NCBI GenBank assembly: GCA_903813345.2
Contig: CAIIXF020000010.1
Span: 10,840,349 to 10,904,348, forward strand
DNA: 64,000 bases
Direction of reading: 5' to 3'
Origin: Owenia fusiformis
Taxonomy: Eukaryota > Annelida > Polychaeta > Sabellida > Oweniidae
Part shown: in pieces, positions 55,483 to 64,000 of the stretch
How positions within the stretch are numbered: the stretch's first letter is position 1
How the letters are laid out: every line of letters begins with the position of its first letter
Notes under the pieces: generated by a model
The model's input: only the letters and a program-made list of their open reading frames with translations
What the model was told of the DNA's origin: nothing
The model's database searches: none
Program-made: the position numbers and the translations under genes

Positions 55483-58037
55483 TCAATCTGCAAAATGACA
55501 GATTTTAATACATTAAATCAATACAAGAAGAAGTTTGTCGATGCATTCTTAATAAAGGAGATTCTCAAAGCAACTGCACACAAAAAGTTATACTCCAGTA
55601 CACTGTGATGAAAACGAGGCTGCGACCCAATCGTGCAATAGTGAAAATATTTGATTTCAAATCGATTTTATTAACTACTCATGGACAAGTATGGAATAAA
55701 CTCGAGACTATTGCATTTAGTGACCATTTCATAAAGAATCGTATTGTTTTATAGAATGTTTTCAATAATATGTTTAAGAGAAAAACAATGTTGAATTCAG
55801 TTCACCACATCGATACCAATTAGTTGCGACAGGGAAAATTCAAAGAATTCATACCGTGAAGGCTGTTCAAGTCTTTAACTTCAAATTTAAAGCTGGCATC
55901 ATTCTTGAACAACTCAGATCCGTCAGATGGATGAAGCTTAAGGCGATAACCCTGATGGCGTATGAATCTTCCGGGATAGTTCACAGACTCGAAGGCGAGG
56001 TATCCTGGGAAATATTTGTCGTTTCTGATCCTGAACGTCGCATCTAGTAAGAAATGCTGAGGAACAACTGGGTCGTATTTGTTATCAATTTGCATGAGGA
56101 AACCAGTGTGTCGGAGATAGAAGCCTGGTTTTCCTTTATACGTCAAAGAAACGGTTCCTTCCTCCCCAGTCAAGCCGGGTTGCTCTATCACCCACATATT
56201 CGGGTTTGCTGCATTGGCGACGATGATATAACCCAGGCCGTTAGAATTCACATCAAGAATATAGGCCGGGTAATTCTTTGACGAAAATATAACTAGAAAT
56301 AATAATAATTTAACTTTTTTAGGTGACAATGTATGAATGCTTTATTAACTGGATTCTTCTAAACTCAAGATTTTCATGAAAATTACATTCACTAACTTTT
56401 CTTAGAAATCAACTGTGATTTCATTGTTCAGTCGTACGCCTGCCTCTATTTCTATATCATTTTTGCCTATAAACTGTAAAACAAACTTACCATCGAGATA
56501 GCCTCTACATGTACCTGGAAATTCAAAAACAAAATGACAGATTTTAATACATTAAATGAAATACACGTAGAAGTTTGTCGATGCATTCTTAATAAAGGAG
56601 ATTCTCAAAGCAACTGTACACAAAAAGTTATACTCTAGTACACTGTGATGAAAAAGCGGCTGCGACGCAATCGTGCAATATAGTGAAAATATTTGATTTC
56701 AAATCGATTTTATTAACTACTCATGGACAAGTATGGAATTAACTCGAGACTATTGCATTTAGAGACCATTACATAAATAATCGTAAGCGTATTGTTTTAT
56801 AGAATGTTTTCAATAATATATGTATCAGAGGAAAACAATGTTGAATTCAGTTCACCACATCGATATACCAATCCTTTAAAAAGAATTAGTTGCAACAGCG
56901 AAAATTCAAAGAATTCATACCGTGAAGGCTGTTCAAGTCTTTAACTTCAAATTTAAAGCTGGCATCATTCTTGAACAACTCAGATCCGTCAGATGGATGA
57001 AGCTTAAGGCGATAACCCTGATGGCGTATGAATCTTCCGGGATAGTTCACTGACTCGAAGGCGAGGTATCCTGGGAAATATTTGTCGTTTCTGATCCTGA
57101 ACGTCGCATCTAGTAAGAAATGCTGAGGAACAACTGGGTCGTATTTGTTATCAATTTGCATGAGGAAACCAGTGTGTCGAAGATAGAAGCCTGGTTTTCC
57201 TTTGTACGTCAAAGAAACGGTCCCTTCTTCCCCCGTCAAGCCGGGTTGCTCTATCACCCACATGTTCGGGTTTTCCGCATTGGGGACGATGATATAACCC
57301 AGGCCGGCAGAATTCACATCAAGAATATAGGCCGGGTAGTTCTTAGACGAAAATATAACTAGAAATAATAATTTAACTTTTTTAGGTGACAATGTATGAA
57401 TGCTTTAATTATTGGATACCCTGCGTGCAGAGTCTAGTAAAACTGAAGACGAAGCTCTCTTTTAAGAAGTGAAGTCAAACGAATGCAAAGGGTAATTATT
57501 GGATTCTTCTAAAGTCAATATTCTCATGAAAATTACATTCACTATAAACTTTTCTAAGAAATCAACTGTGATTTCATTGTTCAGTGGTACGCCTGCATTC
57601 ATTTCTTAAACCTTTTTTCCTATAAAACTGTAAAACAAACTTACCATCGAGATAGCCTCTACCTGAAAATTCAAACAGAAGTAGTGACTAATTTTCTCGA
57701 GAATGTCGTTACAATAATTACCTTATTCGAATAACATTACGCATTATCCGAGAACCTTTCAATGTGAACACCTTGCTAATTTACTATTGATTTACATGTT
57801 AATAAAACCTTCCTGCTAATCCGAACACTTTTAATCGATCCCAGGGGCGTTTGGACTAAACAGATTTTAGTTAAAAAAATATGCGTTCCGAGCATATATG
57901 AAGCTTCTAAATACATACCATCTTCAATGTCTATTTTGATTATTTAAAACATTACTATGATTCTTATAACACTTACCATAAGCTTCAACATCCGAGAAAA
58001 CGGCGACACCCAACATCAGAATCAACAAAGGAGCCAT
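55483..58037 (-). CDS. Secreted protein with two AbfB (CBM42-like) domains, 6 coding exons
   Basis: Exons in coding order: 57977-58037, 57645-57662 (18 nt), 56921-57358, 56491-56514 (24 nt), 55855-56292, and a proposed 5-nt end 55483-55487 (codon completion plus TGA). All introns are phase 1; total 327 aa. Exon 1 encodes a signal peptide (MAPLLILMLGVAVFSDVEAY). Each 146-aa domain has the AbfB beta-trefoil pattern, for example FRIRNDKYFPGYLAFESVNY then PGRFIRHQGYRLKL and LFKNDASFKFEV. The two domains differ at only three residues by my reading. In fungal arabinofuranosidases AbfB binds arabinose side chains; animal stand-alone versions are presumed secreted lectins, ligand unknown here. Likely 5' UTR exons precede (about 58038-58130 and near 58362). 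An alternative reading is two separate genes, but only one signal exon is seen. Confidence 0.82.
55490..57670. repeat. Tandem segmental duplication (two units of about 1.1 kb) inside the AbfB gene
   Basis: 55490-56520 and 56525-57665 align through the domain exon, its flanking introns, a fragment of the foldback element right end (near 55740-55820 and 56760-56877) and the stretch TTTGATTTCAAATCGATTTT. Similarity extends into introns, so the event is recent. Confidence 0.85.
57417..57494 (-). repeat. Approx. 80-bp mini-element, copy 4 of 4 (intronic)
   Basis: 78 bp bounded by TACCCTGCGTGCAGAG and GAATGCAAAGGGTA in AbfB intron 2. The equivalent place in the duplicated unit (near 56341) lacks it, where the host reads ATGCTTTATTAACTGGATTC. 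So it inserted after the duplication, or was lost from one unit. Confidence 0.8.
57735..57870. repeat. Decayed pogo/Tigger-like MITE fragment
   Basis: Contains CCTGCTAATCCGAACACTTT and GGCGTTTGGACTAAACAG, related to the 42009-42513 element. Confidence 0.5.
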
Positions 58038-59420
58038 TATGTAAACGTAAACTGAAGTAACGGTTACACCGATGTCTTTATTGAATATATTTGTATTGAG
58101 TAATTCTGGTACTCTCGTTCGTATCCTAAAAAAATAGTAAAATAAAAACCAATTAAAGTGGTGGAATTATTTTATATATATAGGAAAACGCCCCACGGTT
58201 ATATGTATAGTCAGCTGTATAGTGCATGCATCCATATGATATTCATGGCATTAAGTTTTGTTTGTTCAAAAATGTAATTCCATTAATCTGTTTTTTCAGC
58301 AGTGCGTTACCCGTATAATTAATTGCGTAATTTAAATTTCTAATGAAGAGATATAAACTTACCAGTTGCTCTCCGTTGGTAATGGATGTCAACCGATAAA
58401 TCGGGTGTGTTATATACTAGTAAAGGCTATAAAAAATATAAAATGTCATTGGTGGTTTAATTGAATCAGGAATGAGGTAGGAGAGTCCATCAAGAGTAAG
58501 TTGGGGGGGGGGGCAGTTGGCCATGTGTGTCGTCCTTCTGTGTGGTAAATTCTGAAGTGCTTCAGTGGTCTATCGCAAACTCATGCAAAAAATATTAGGC
58601 TAATACTAGGATTTTCAATGTCTTAAATTTTGATTAAAAATCAAACTGGTAATTCATAATATGTATTTGTAATCGAGTTTGATCAATAATTCCACAAAAA
58701 TGATTTTGGATAAGTCCGAATACCGGAATAGATAAGGATGATCTGGATCTGATTTTCCTTCATCCTTGATCAGGATGAAGATCTCATAGCAAATTAACTC
58801 TTTAATGATCGCAAAGAACTGTTGTCAATAAATCCATATAAGTTTGGTATCATACTGAAACAAATAAAATCTCAGTCAAAGCTCATCGGAGGATGTATGG
58901 CGACCATAGCTTCACAAAATCGATAGAGAAAATCGACATCGTCCTCATCAGTGCTTATTCCGCTGAATATTTCCGGGAATTTTGGGAAGCTACGGCGGCC
59001 GTACGGTTTCTGTAGATCAAAAGAGACTCGGGCATCAGTTTGTTCTATTTTGGCCGGACCACGGACCTATACACTTCCCTCCATAAGTTTGGCAACCTTA
59101 GCTCCCCCATTGAACTACGAGTTAAAGCCTCTTTACCTTTGAATTTTTATTTACTTAACCTGCGATGAAAATACTTATACTATTGATGGAAAAGTAATTT
59201 GACTTTGTTTCCAATTCCTTCAAATTTTCTCAATTTTTTTCCTTTAGTATCTGGATAAAGAGAGAATTGCACCAAGATCCACTTTTATTGATGTTTATGG
59301 AATTCAAAAAAACATTTAGATGTTTACGTATTGAAATGTACAAGACAATCTCGTAGTGCACATACCTCTAAATATAAAGTAAACAAGGCATTAACATGAC
59401 AAAATGTCACCACCTAAAAC
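58038..59420. other. 5' UTR region and upstream flank of the AbfB gene
   Basis: A minus-strand acceptor near 58131 (TTTTTTAG) and a donor near 58362 (AACTG then GTAAGT) suggest one or two noncoding leader exons. Beyond about 58400 I see only AT-rich DNA and a poly-G run at 58503. Confidence 0.4.
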
Positions 59421-61185
59421 AATTTGGTCAATTTAAAGCAAGTTGGAAAATACCTTTTGACCTTAAGAAGGTTTGATTTGAACTTCTTAGAACATGTAGA
59501 TGATTTTGAAAAAAAAATTCGTCAATTTGAAGCAAGTTGAAAAAATACCTCTTTGACTTTTTTTGACATTGAGAAGGTCATTGAAGGTCAAATGTCAAAT
59601 GTAAAGTCAGATTTGAACTTCTGAGAACATGTAGATGATTTTGAAAAAAAAATTAAGTAAATTTGAAGCAAGTTGAAAAAAGACCTTTTTGACCTTGAAA
59701 ATGTCATTGAAGGTCAAATGTCAAATCTATAGTCAGATTTGAACTTCTGAGAACATGTAGATGATTTTGAAAAAAAATTAGTCAATTTGAAGCAAGTTGA
59801 AAAAAGACCTTTTTGACCTTGAGAAGGTCATTGAAGGTCAAAGGTCAAATCTAAAGTCAGATTTGAACTTCTGAGAACTTGTAAAAGTCAAATTTGAACT
59901 TCTGAAAAGATGTAGATGATTTTGAAAAAAAAATTTGGTCAATTTGAAGCAAGTTGAAATCAGACCTTTTTGACCTTTTTTGACCTTGAGAAGGTCATTA
60001 AAGGTCAAATGTCAAATCTAAAGTCAGATTTGAATTTCTGAGAACATGTAGATGATTTTGAAAAAAAAATTAGTCAATTTGAAGCAAGTTGAAAAAAGAC
60101 CTTTTTGACCTTTTTTGACCTTGAGAAGGTCATTGAAGGTCAAATGTCAAATCTAAAGTCATATTTGAATTTCTGAGAACATGTAGATGATTTTGAAAAA
60201 AAAATTTAGTTAATTTGAAGCAAGATGAAAAAAGACCTTTTTGACCTTTTTTGACATTGAGAAGGTCATTGAAGGTCAAATGTCAAATCTTAAGTCAGAT
60301 TTGAATTTCTGAGAACATGTAGATGATTTTGAAAAAAAAATTAGTCAATTTGAAGCAAGTTGAAAAAAGACCTTTTTTGACTTTGAGAAGGTCATTGAAG
60401 GTCAAATGTCAAATCTTGAGTCAAATCTAAAGTCAGATTTGAATTTCTGAGAACACGTAGATGATTTTTAAATTTTTTTTTAGTCAATTTGAAGCAAGTT
60501 GAAAACAGACCTTTTTGACCTTGAGAAGGTCATCGAAGGTCAAATGTCAAATCTAAAGTCAGATTTGAATTTCTGAGAACATGTAGATGATTTTGAAAAA
60601 AAAAATTAGTCAATTTGAAGCAAGTTAAAAAAAGACCTTTTTGACCTTTTTTGACTTTGAGAAGGTCATTGAAGGTCAAATGTCAAATCTAAAGTCAAAT
60701 CTAAAGTCAGATTTGAATTTCTAAGAACACGTAGATGATTTTGAAAAAAACATTTAGTCAATTTGAAGCAAGTTGAAAACAGACCTTTTTGACCTTTTTT
60801 GACTTTGAGAAGGTCATTGAAGGTCAAATGTCAAATCTAAAGTCAGATTTGAATTTCTGAGAACACGTAGATGATTTTGAAAAAAAAATTTAGTCAATTT
60901 GAAGCAAGTTGAAAACAGACCTTTTTGACCTTTTTTGACCTTGAGAAGGTCATTGAAGGTCAAATGTCAAATCTCAAGTCAGATTTGAAGGTCAAATGTC
61001 AAATCTAAAGTCAGATTTGAATTTCTGAGAACATGTAGATGATTTTGAAAAAAAATTTAGTCAATGTGAAGCAAGTTGAAAAAAGACCTTTTTGACCTTG
61101 AGAAGGTCATTGAAGGTCAAATGTCAAATCTAAAGTCAGATTTGAACTTCTGAGAACATGTAGATAATTTAGAAAAAAATTGAAG
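59420..61185 (+). repeat. Satellite array, about 125-145-bp unit, 13 copies
   Basis: The block GTAGATGATTTTGAAAA recurs 13 times, from about 59488 to the decayed TAGATAATTTAGAAAA at about 61163. Each unit also has CAATTTGAAGCAAGTTGAAA, TGACCTTGAGAAGGTCATTG, AAGGTCAAATGTCAAATCTA and AGTCAGATTTGAAYTTCTGA. Length variation comes from an optional second TGACCTTTT and an extra AAAGTCAAATCT block. Confidence 0.9.
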
Positions 61186-61189
61186 TCAG

Positions 61190-61345
61190 TCTAAACAGTA
61201 TTTGTTAAGTTATAGGAAGTTGTAAGAATTGTTACAGACGCCAACCACCAACCGCCGGACGCCAACCACCAACCGCCGGACGCCAACCGCCGTCGCAAAA
61301 AACGGAGACCATAACAATATGTCACCATTTTTGGTGGTGACATAA
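61190..61345 (+). repeat. Dispersed repeat with GCCAACCACC motif, copy 2
   Basis: Directly abuts the satellite. Shares GTCAGTCTAAACAGTATTTG, TTACAGACG and GGAGACCATAACAATATGTC with 15190-15345. Here the GCCAACCACCAACCGCCGGA unit is expanded to about 2.5 copies. Confidence 0.65.
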
Positions 61346-61664
61346 AAACACTACTATGCGTTAGACAGGAGCCGTTAACAATTTTCACACGCAACAGCCT
61401 TCAAATACGTGTGGGAGATAATTGGTATTTTGTGAAACGAAATGCCTTCAAAACCAAGCATAAAAACAGACTTCAATAACAAGTAATAAAAAAGACACCT
61501 GGATATTATAACAATTGTGGTATTTTATTGAAAATGCCTCTCAATACTTGGAATTGAACAAAACAATTGTTTTGAACCGATTGATGTCTTTAGAGCTTTT
61601 ATGGATAGACATGGCCGTCAAACCTAAACTTTAAAATATCCTCGCTGTATCTGGCCATATATAA

Positions 61665-61804
61665 GGGTTATGTACTGGGAGGTTTTGGATACAGGGAATA
61701 TCCCGAGGGATATACAATACATCTTCCCGAGGGACCGAAGGGACCGAGGGAAGATGTATTGTATATCCCAAGGGATATTCCATGTATCCAAACCGACCGT
61801 GCAT
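61665..61804. repeat. 140-bp palindrome
   Basis: Left arm TTATGTACTGGGAGGTTTTG ... GGATATACAATACATCTTCC pairs with the right arm GGAAGATGTATTGTATATCC ... AACCGACCGTGCATAA around a GGGACCGAAGGGACC centre near 61735. It could extrude as a cruciform. The ORFs on both strands follow from the symmetry. Confidence 0.8.
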
Positions 61805-61807
61805 AAC

Positions 61808-62155
61808 TGGTGTATCTCATACTTGAGTGGGTTTAGGATAGATATAACCTTTTCCACCTTTTTTAAATGACAAGATATTTATATTTCACATTTTCGTAAT
61901 ATTCTTTTTGTTCAATACAATGAAATTGTAACATTTAAACTTAAAAAGTTTAAATTTTAAAATTAAAAAATAAAAACTTTTGATATTTAAACTTTTTTAA
62001 ACTTTTGAAAAATTCCCGGGAGCGGGATGGATATATTATATCTGCCCGCATTTGGCATGGAGCGGGACATATACAATATATCCTGCCCGCTCCTCAGATA
62101 TGATATATATTCCCGAGTGATATCTACCCCAAACCCACTTAAGTATGAGATACAT
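61808..62155. repeat. Inverted-repeat element (about 350 bp)
   Basis: Ends GTATCTCATACTTGAGTGGG and CCCACTTAAGTATGAGATAC are inverted. The interior holds a further palindromic stretch of GAGCGGGA/TCCCGCTC type at about 62010-62100. Probably the same kind of element as the adjoining palindrome. Confidence 0.7.
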
Positions 62156-63560
62156 GTAAATATGTCTCATGGTATCAATGATTTTTAAGTTTTAGGTATC
62201 GGACTAAATCGCCCCACTATACTAGCTATAGAACAGTACAGGGCCACCATGCAATCAACAAATCTTTAATAGACTGAGAATTGAACTCGCTTACTTTATT
62301 CGACAAAACGAATCCAAAAAGTGATAAAATCATTAAAAATGTAGCACGTACATGTAGGTGCACGATAAATTAATTTTTCCAAATTGATATAATTGATAGA
62401 TGAGATCTGGAGTGAAACAGGGGAATTTGCCGAAAATTAAAGGATGAAGAGTAAGTTTTATTTGGGTTGCAAACGTGTTCTGAGAGTATAGCAGACTTAA
62501 GACTAACTGTGCTTTCTGGATATATGTGTACATGAAAATATAAATTCTAGAACTAACAATCTGTCATTCCTGCTTATTGAGTTCCTCAGTCAATGTCATG
62601 TGCCTGGTTGAACTACTGCACGTTTGCGGTATCCAATACTATTAAATTGAACATTGTTTTTCAGTTACATCCTAGTTGAGGCTTCGATATCTCATAAAAT
62701 CCATTAGCATTCCATTATGGCTTAAACCACACGATGAATGAAAAACGATATAAATGTTATGGGTAACAGTTTTATTTTCATCTAAATTGACATTTAAAAT
62801 ATTAGTTTTATGGGTAGGTAATTTCAAACCACATTTGATGAACGCATGAAATGTAGCTGGTGAGCACAATATCACGTTGGTTTATATCGTCCAAGCAAGG
62901 GCTTTCTTGGATCCAATATTTTTGGATTCTAGTGACATGCAACGACTCACTCACTCATGGTAAAACGAACATGTTGACTAGGAAAAATTCTTATCCTGAA
63001 GTCAAAAGTATGGTAGACTGTGAATGAACACTAAACTTATGGTTGGCTTTTTGGAGGGGGTGTACTTACCAGTTTAAGTAGGGCTTAGTCCTGAGTAAAG
63101 GGATACACCGTCGCACTTATCGTTGGTCATTCACTTTTTCCCATAACCACTTCTCCCTTCTTGGCTCCGTGCAATACCATTTGGTAATTGATATATGGAT
63201 TGAGCATCTCTTTTGATGATTTTTTCTTTTCAAATGACACAACAGTGGTTTGAGAAAACTACTCACAGTAAAGTATTTTCATTCGTGTTCCCAAATTCGA
63301 ATGAAGGGGTTATTTTTTAAGTTCATTATCTCAAAAATTAGCCAAACAACTCATGATGATATTATAACATCAAATTAGATAATAATTGATGGATTCTACA
63401 ACTTAATAGTAAGAGTACACAATGTCTAAAACTTCTCTTCATGGATGACTACAATAGCGTACCATATGAGCTAATAAAAACATATAATACTAAAAGGATA
63501 CCTACAATTCATTTGTATTTTATTACAAAAAGTCCTTAAAACATTATCGATAATAACTAA
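62156..63560. other. Noncoding spacer before the FKBP gene
   Basis: AT-rich; no exon or named element. A minus-strand AATAAA at 63519-63524 could serve the FKBP gene, 378 bases past its stop. Confidence 0.4.
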
Positions 63561-63565
63561 TTCAG

Positions 63566-63630
63566 TACATTGTATGTTTATCGCATTGTATGTTTATCGC
63601 ATTGTATGTTTATCGCATCGTTTGTTTATC
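63566..63630 (+). repeat. 18-bp minisatellite, 3.5 copies
   Basis: Repeats of CATTGTATGTTTATCG, third and fourth units diverged. In the presumed 3' region of the FKBP gene. Confidence 0.85.
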
Positions 63631-63901
63631 AACACATGTGATGCATTAGGCACTCAAAGTAAGATTTACAACAACTATAGAAAGATGCACCTCCTTATAT
63701 ATCAATGATAAACATGAGACAAACACATCATTATGAAAAAATATATTGCATATCATTCTTAAAATGATTTTTTAATTATTCATAAAACACATGATCCACT
63801 GGCACTGTATCTGGTCATTCCATTGAAACGTCCCATTCACAAATACTGTCAAAGTGTTTAAAAGTTCTCAAGTTCTGTACGTGAGAGGTCCATGTAGTGG
63901 G

Positions 63902-63983
63902 TTAACTGACTGACTTTAGCTCGACATCAAAGACAAGTGTGTTGTTGGGTGGAATATCTGGGGGAGCCCCATTCTTGCCGTAC
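63902..63983 (-). CDS. FKBP-type peptidyl-prolyl isomerase, last coding exon (partial gene)
   Basis: A minus-strand acceptor (TTTGTATTTCAG) opens an exon reading YGKNGAPPDIPPNNTLVFDV then ELKSVS and TAA. This is the C-terminal strand of the FKBP fold: YG.xGxPxxIPPNxTLVFxVEL, which includes the conserved active-site Tyr and Ile-Pro-Pro. The gene continues upstream beyond the window, so its subtype (single-domain FKBP, ER form, or multi-domain) cannot be decided. Family members catalyse cis-trans isomerisation of prolyl bonds. Confidence 0.85.
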
Positions 63984-64000
63984 CTGAAATACAAACATGT

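Noticed and set aside
59420-61185. CRISPR-like array of regular repeats
   Set aside because: Units are contiguous, with no unique spacers, and the genome is eukaryotic. The same applies to 28974-29452.
61624-61870. Opposed ORFs of similar sequence on both strands
   Set aside because: Produced by the palindrome; the two strands encode nearly the same peptide because the DNA is self-complementary.

Overview
The window is animal nuclear DNA. It has spliced genes with GT-AG introns and consistent codon phase, AT-rich spacers, many short inverted-repeat transposons and satellites, and no bacterial-type operons. The gene content (Bsx homeobox, DEG/ENaC channel, clan-2 cytochrome P450, IgSF protein, AbfB lectin-like protein, and a 2A-led TPR protein) suggests a marine invertebrate. 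An invertebrate deuterostome such as a hemichordate or cephalochordate is my best guess, but a lophotrochozoan cannot be excluded from sequence alone.

Layout. 0.8-5.1 kb: complete three-exon Bsx/brain-specific homeobox gene (+), 273 aa. 5-11.5 kb: noncoding, with a 1.1-kb terminal-inverted-repeat (TIR) element and a dispersed G-rich repeat. 11.6-13.3 kb: intronless DEG/ENaC channel (-), 584 aa. 13.9-18 kb: foldback element, mariner-type MITE and other dispersed repeats. 18.2-23.2 kb: complete seven-exon CYP2-like P450 (+), 513 aa. 24.9-36.9 kb: eight-exon gene (+) encoding about 2,283 aa. It begins with a hydrophobic 2A-like leader, continues with four small symmetric exons, then a degenerate OTU domain lacking its catalytic Cys and His, then a GlnD/DUF294-type nucleotidyltransferase fold, and ends in about 29 TPRs, 26 of them in exact 129-nt register. 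38.6-48.6 kb: eight-exon IgSF gene (-), 339 aa, three Ig domains and a C-terminal hydrophobic tail of GPI-anchor type; its introns are packed with transposons. 49.5 kb: an orphan exon-like ORF. 51.3-54.6 kb: a tandem-dimer Helentron-like (DINE/HINE-type) insertion. 55.5-58.0 kb: secreted protein with two almost identical AbfB domains made by exon duplication (-), 327 aa. 59.4-61.2 kb: satellite of about 130-140 bp units rich in AGGTCA motifs. 61.2-63.6 kb: palindromes and unannotated DNA. 63.9 kb: last exon of an FKBP-type prolyl isomerase (-) that continues beyond the window.

The genes do not look like one pathway; they are ordinary metazoan neighbours. The most unusual locus is the 2A/pseudo-OTU/nucleotidyltransferase/TPR gene. 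Its domain order suggests an intracellular sensor or scaffold whose leader can be separated during translation. The whole exon model stays in phase, so it is likely a functional gene. All gene models here were built by reading splice sites and phases by eye; no database search was possible.
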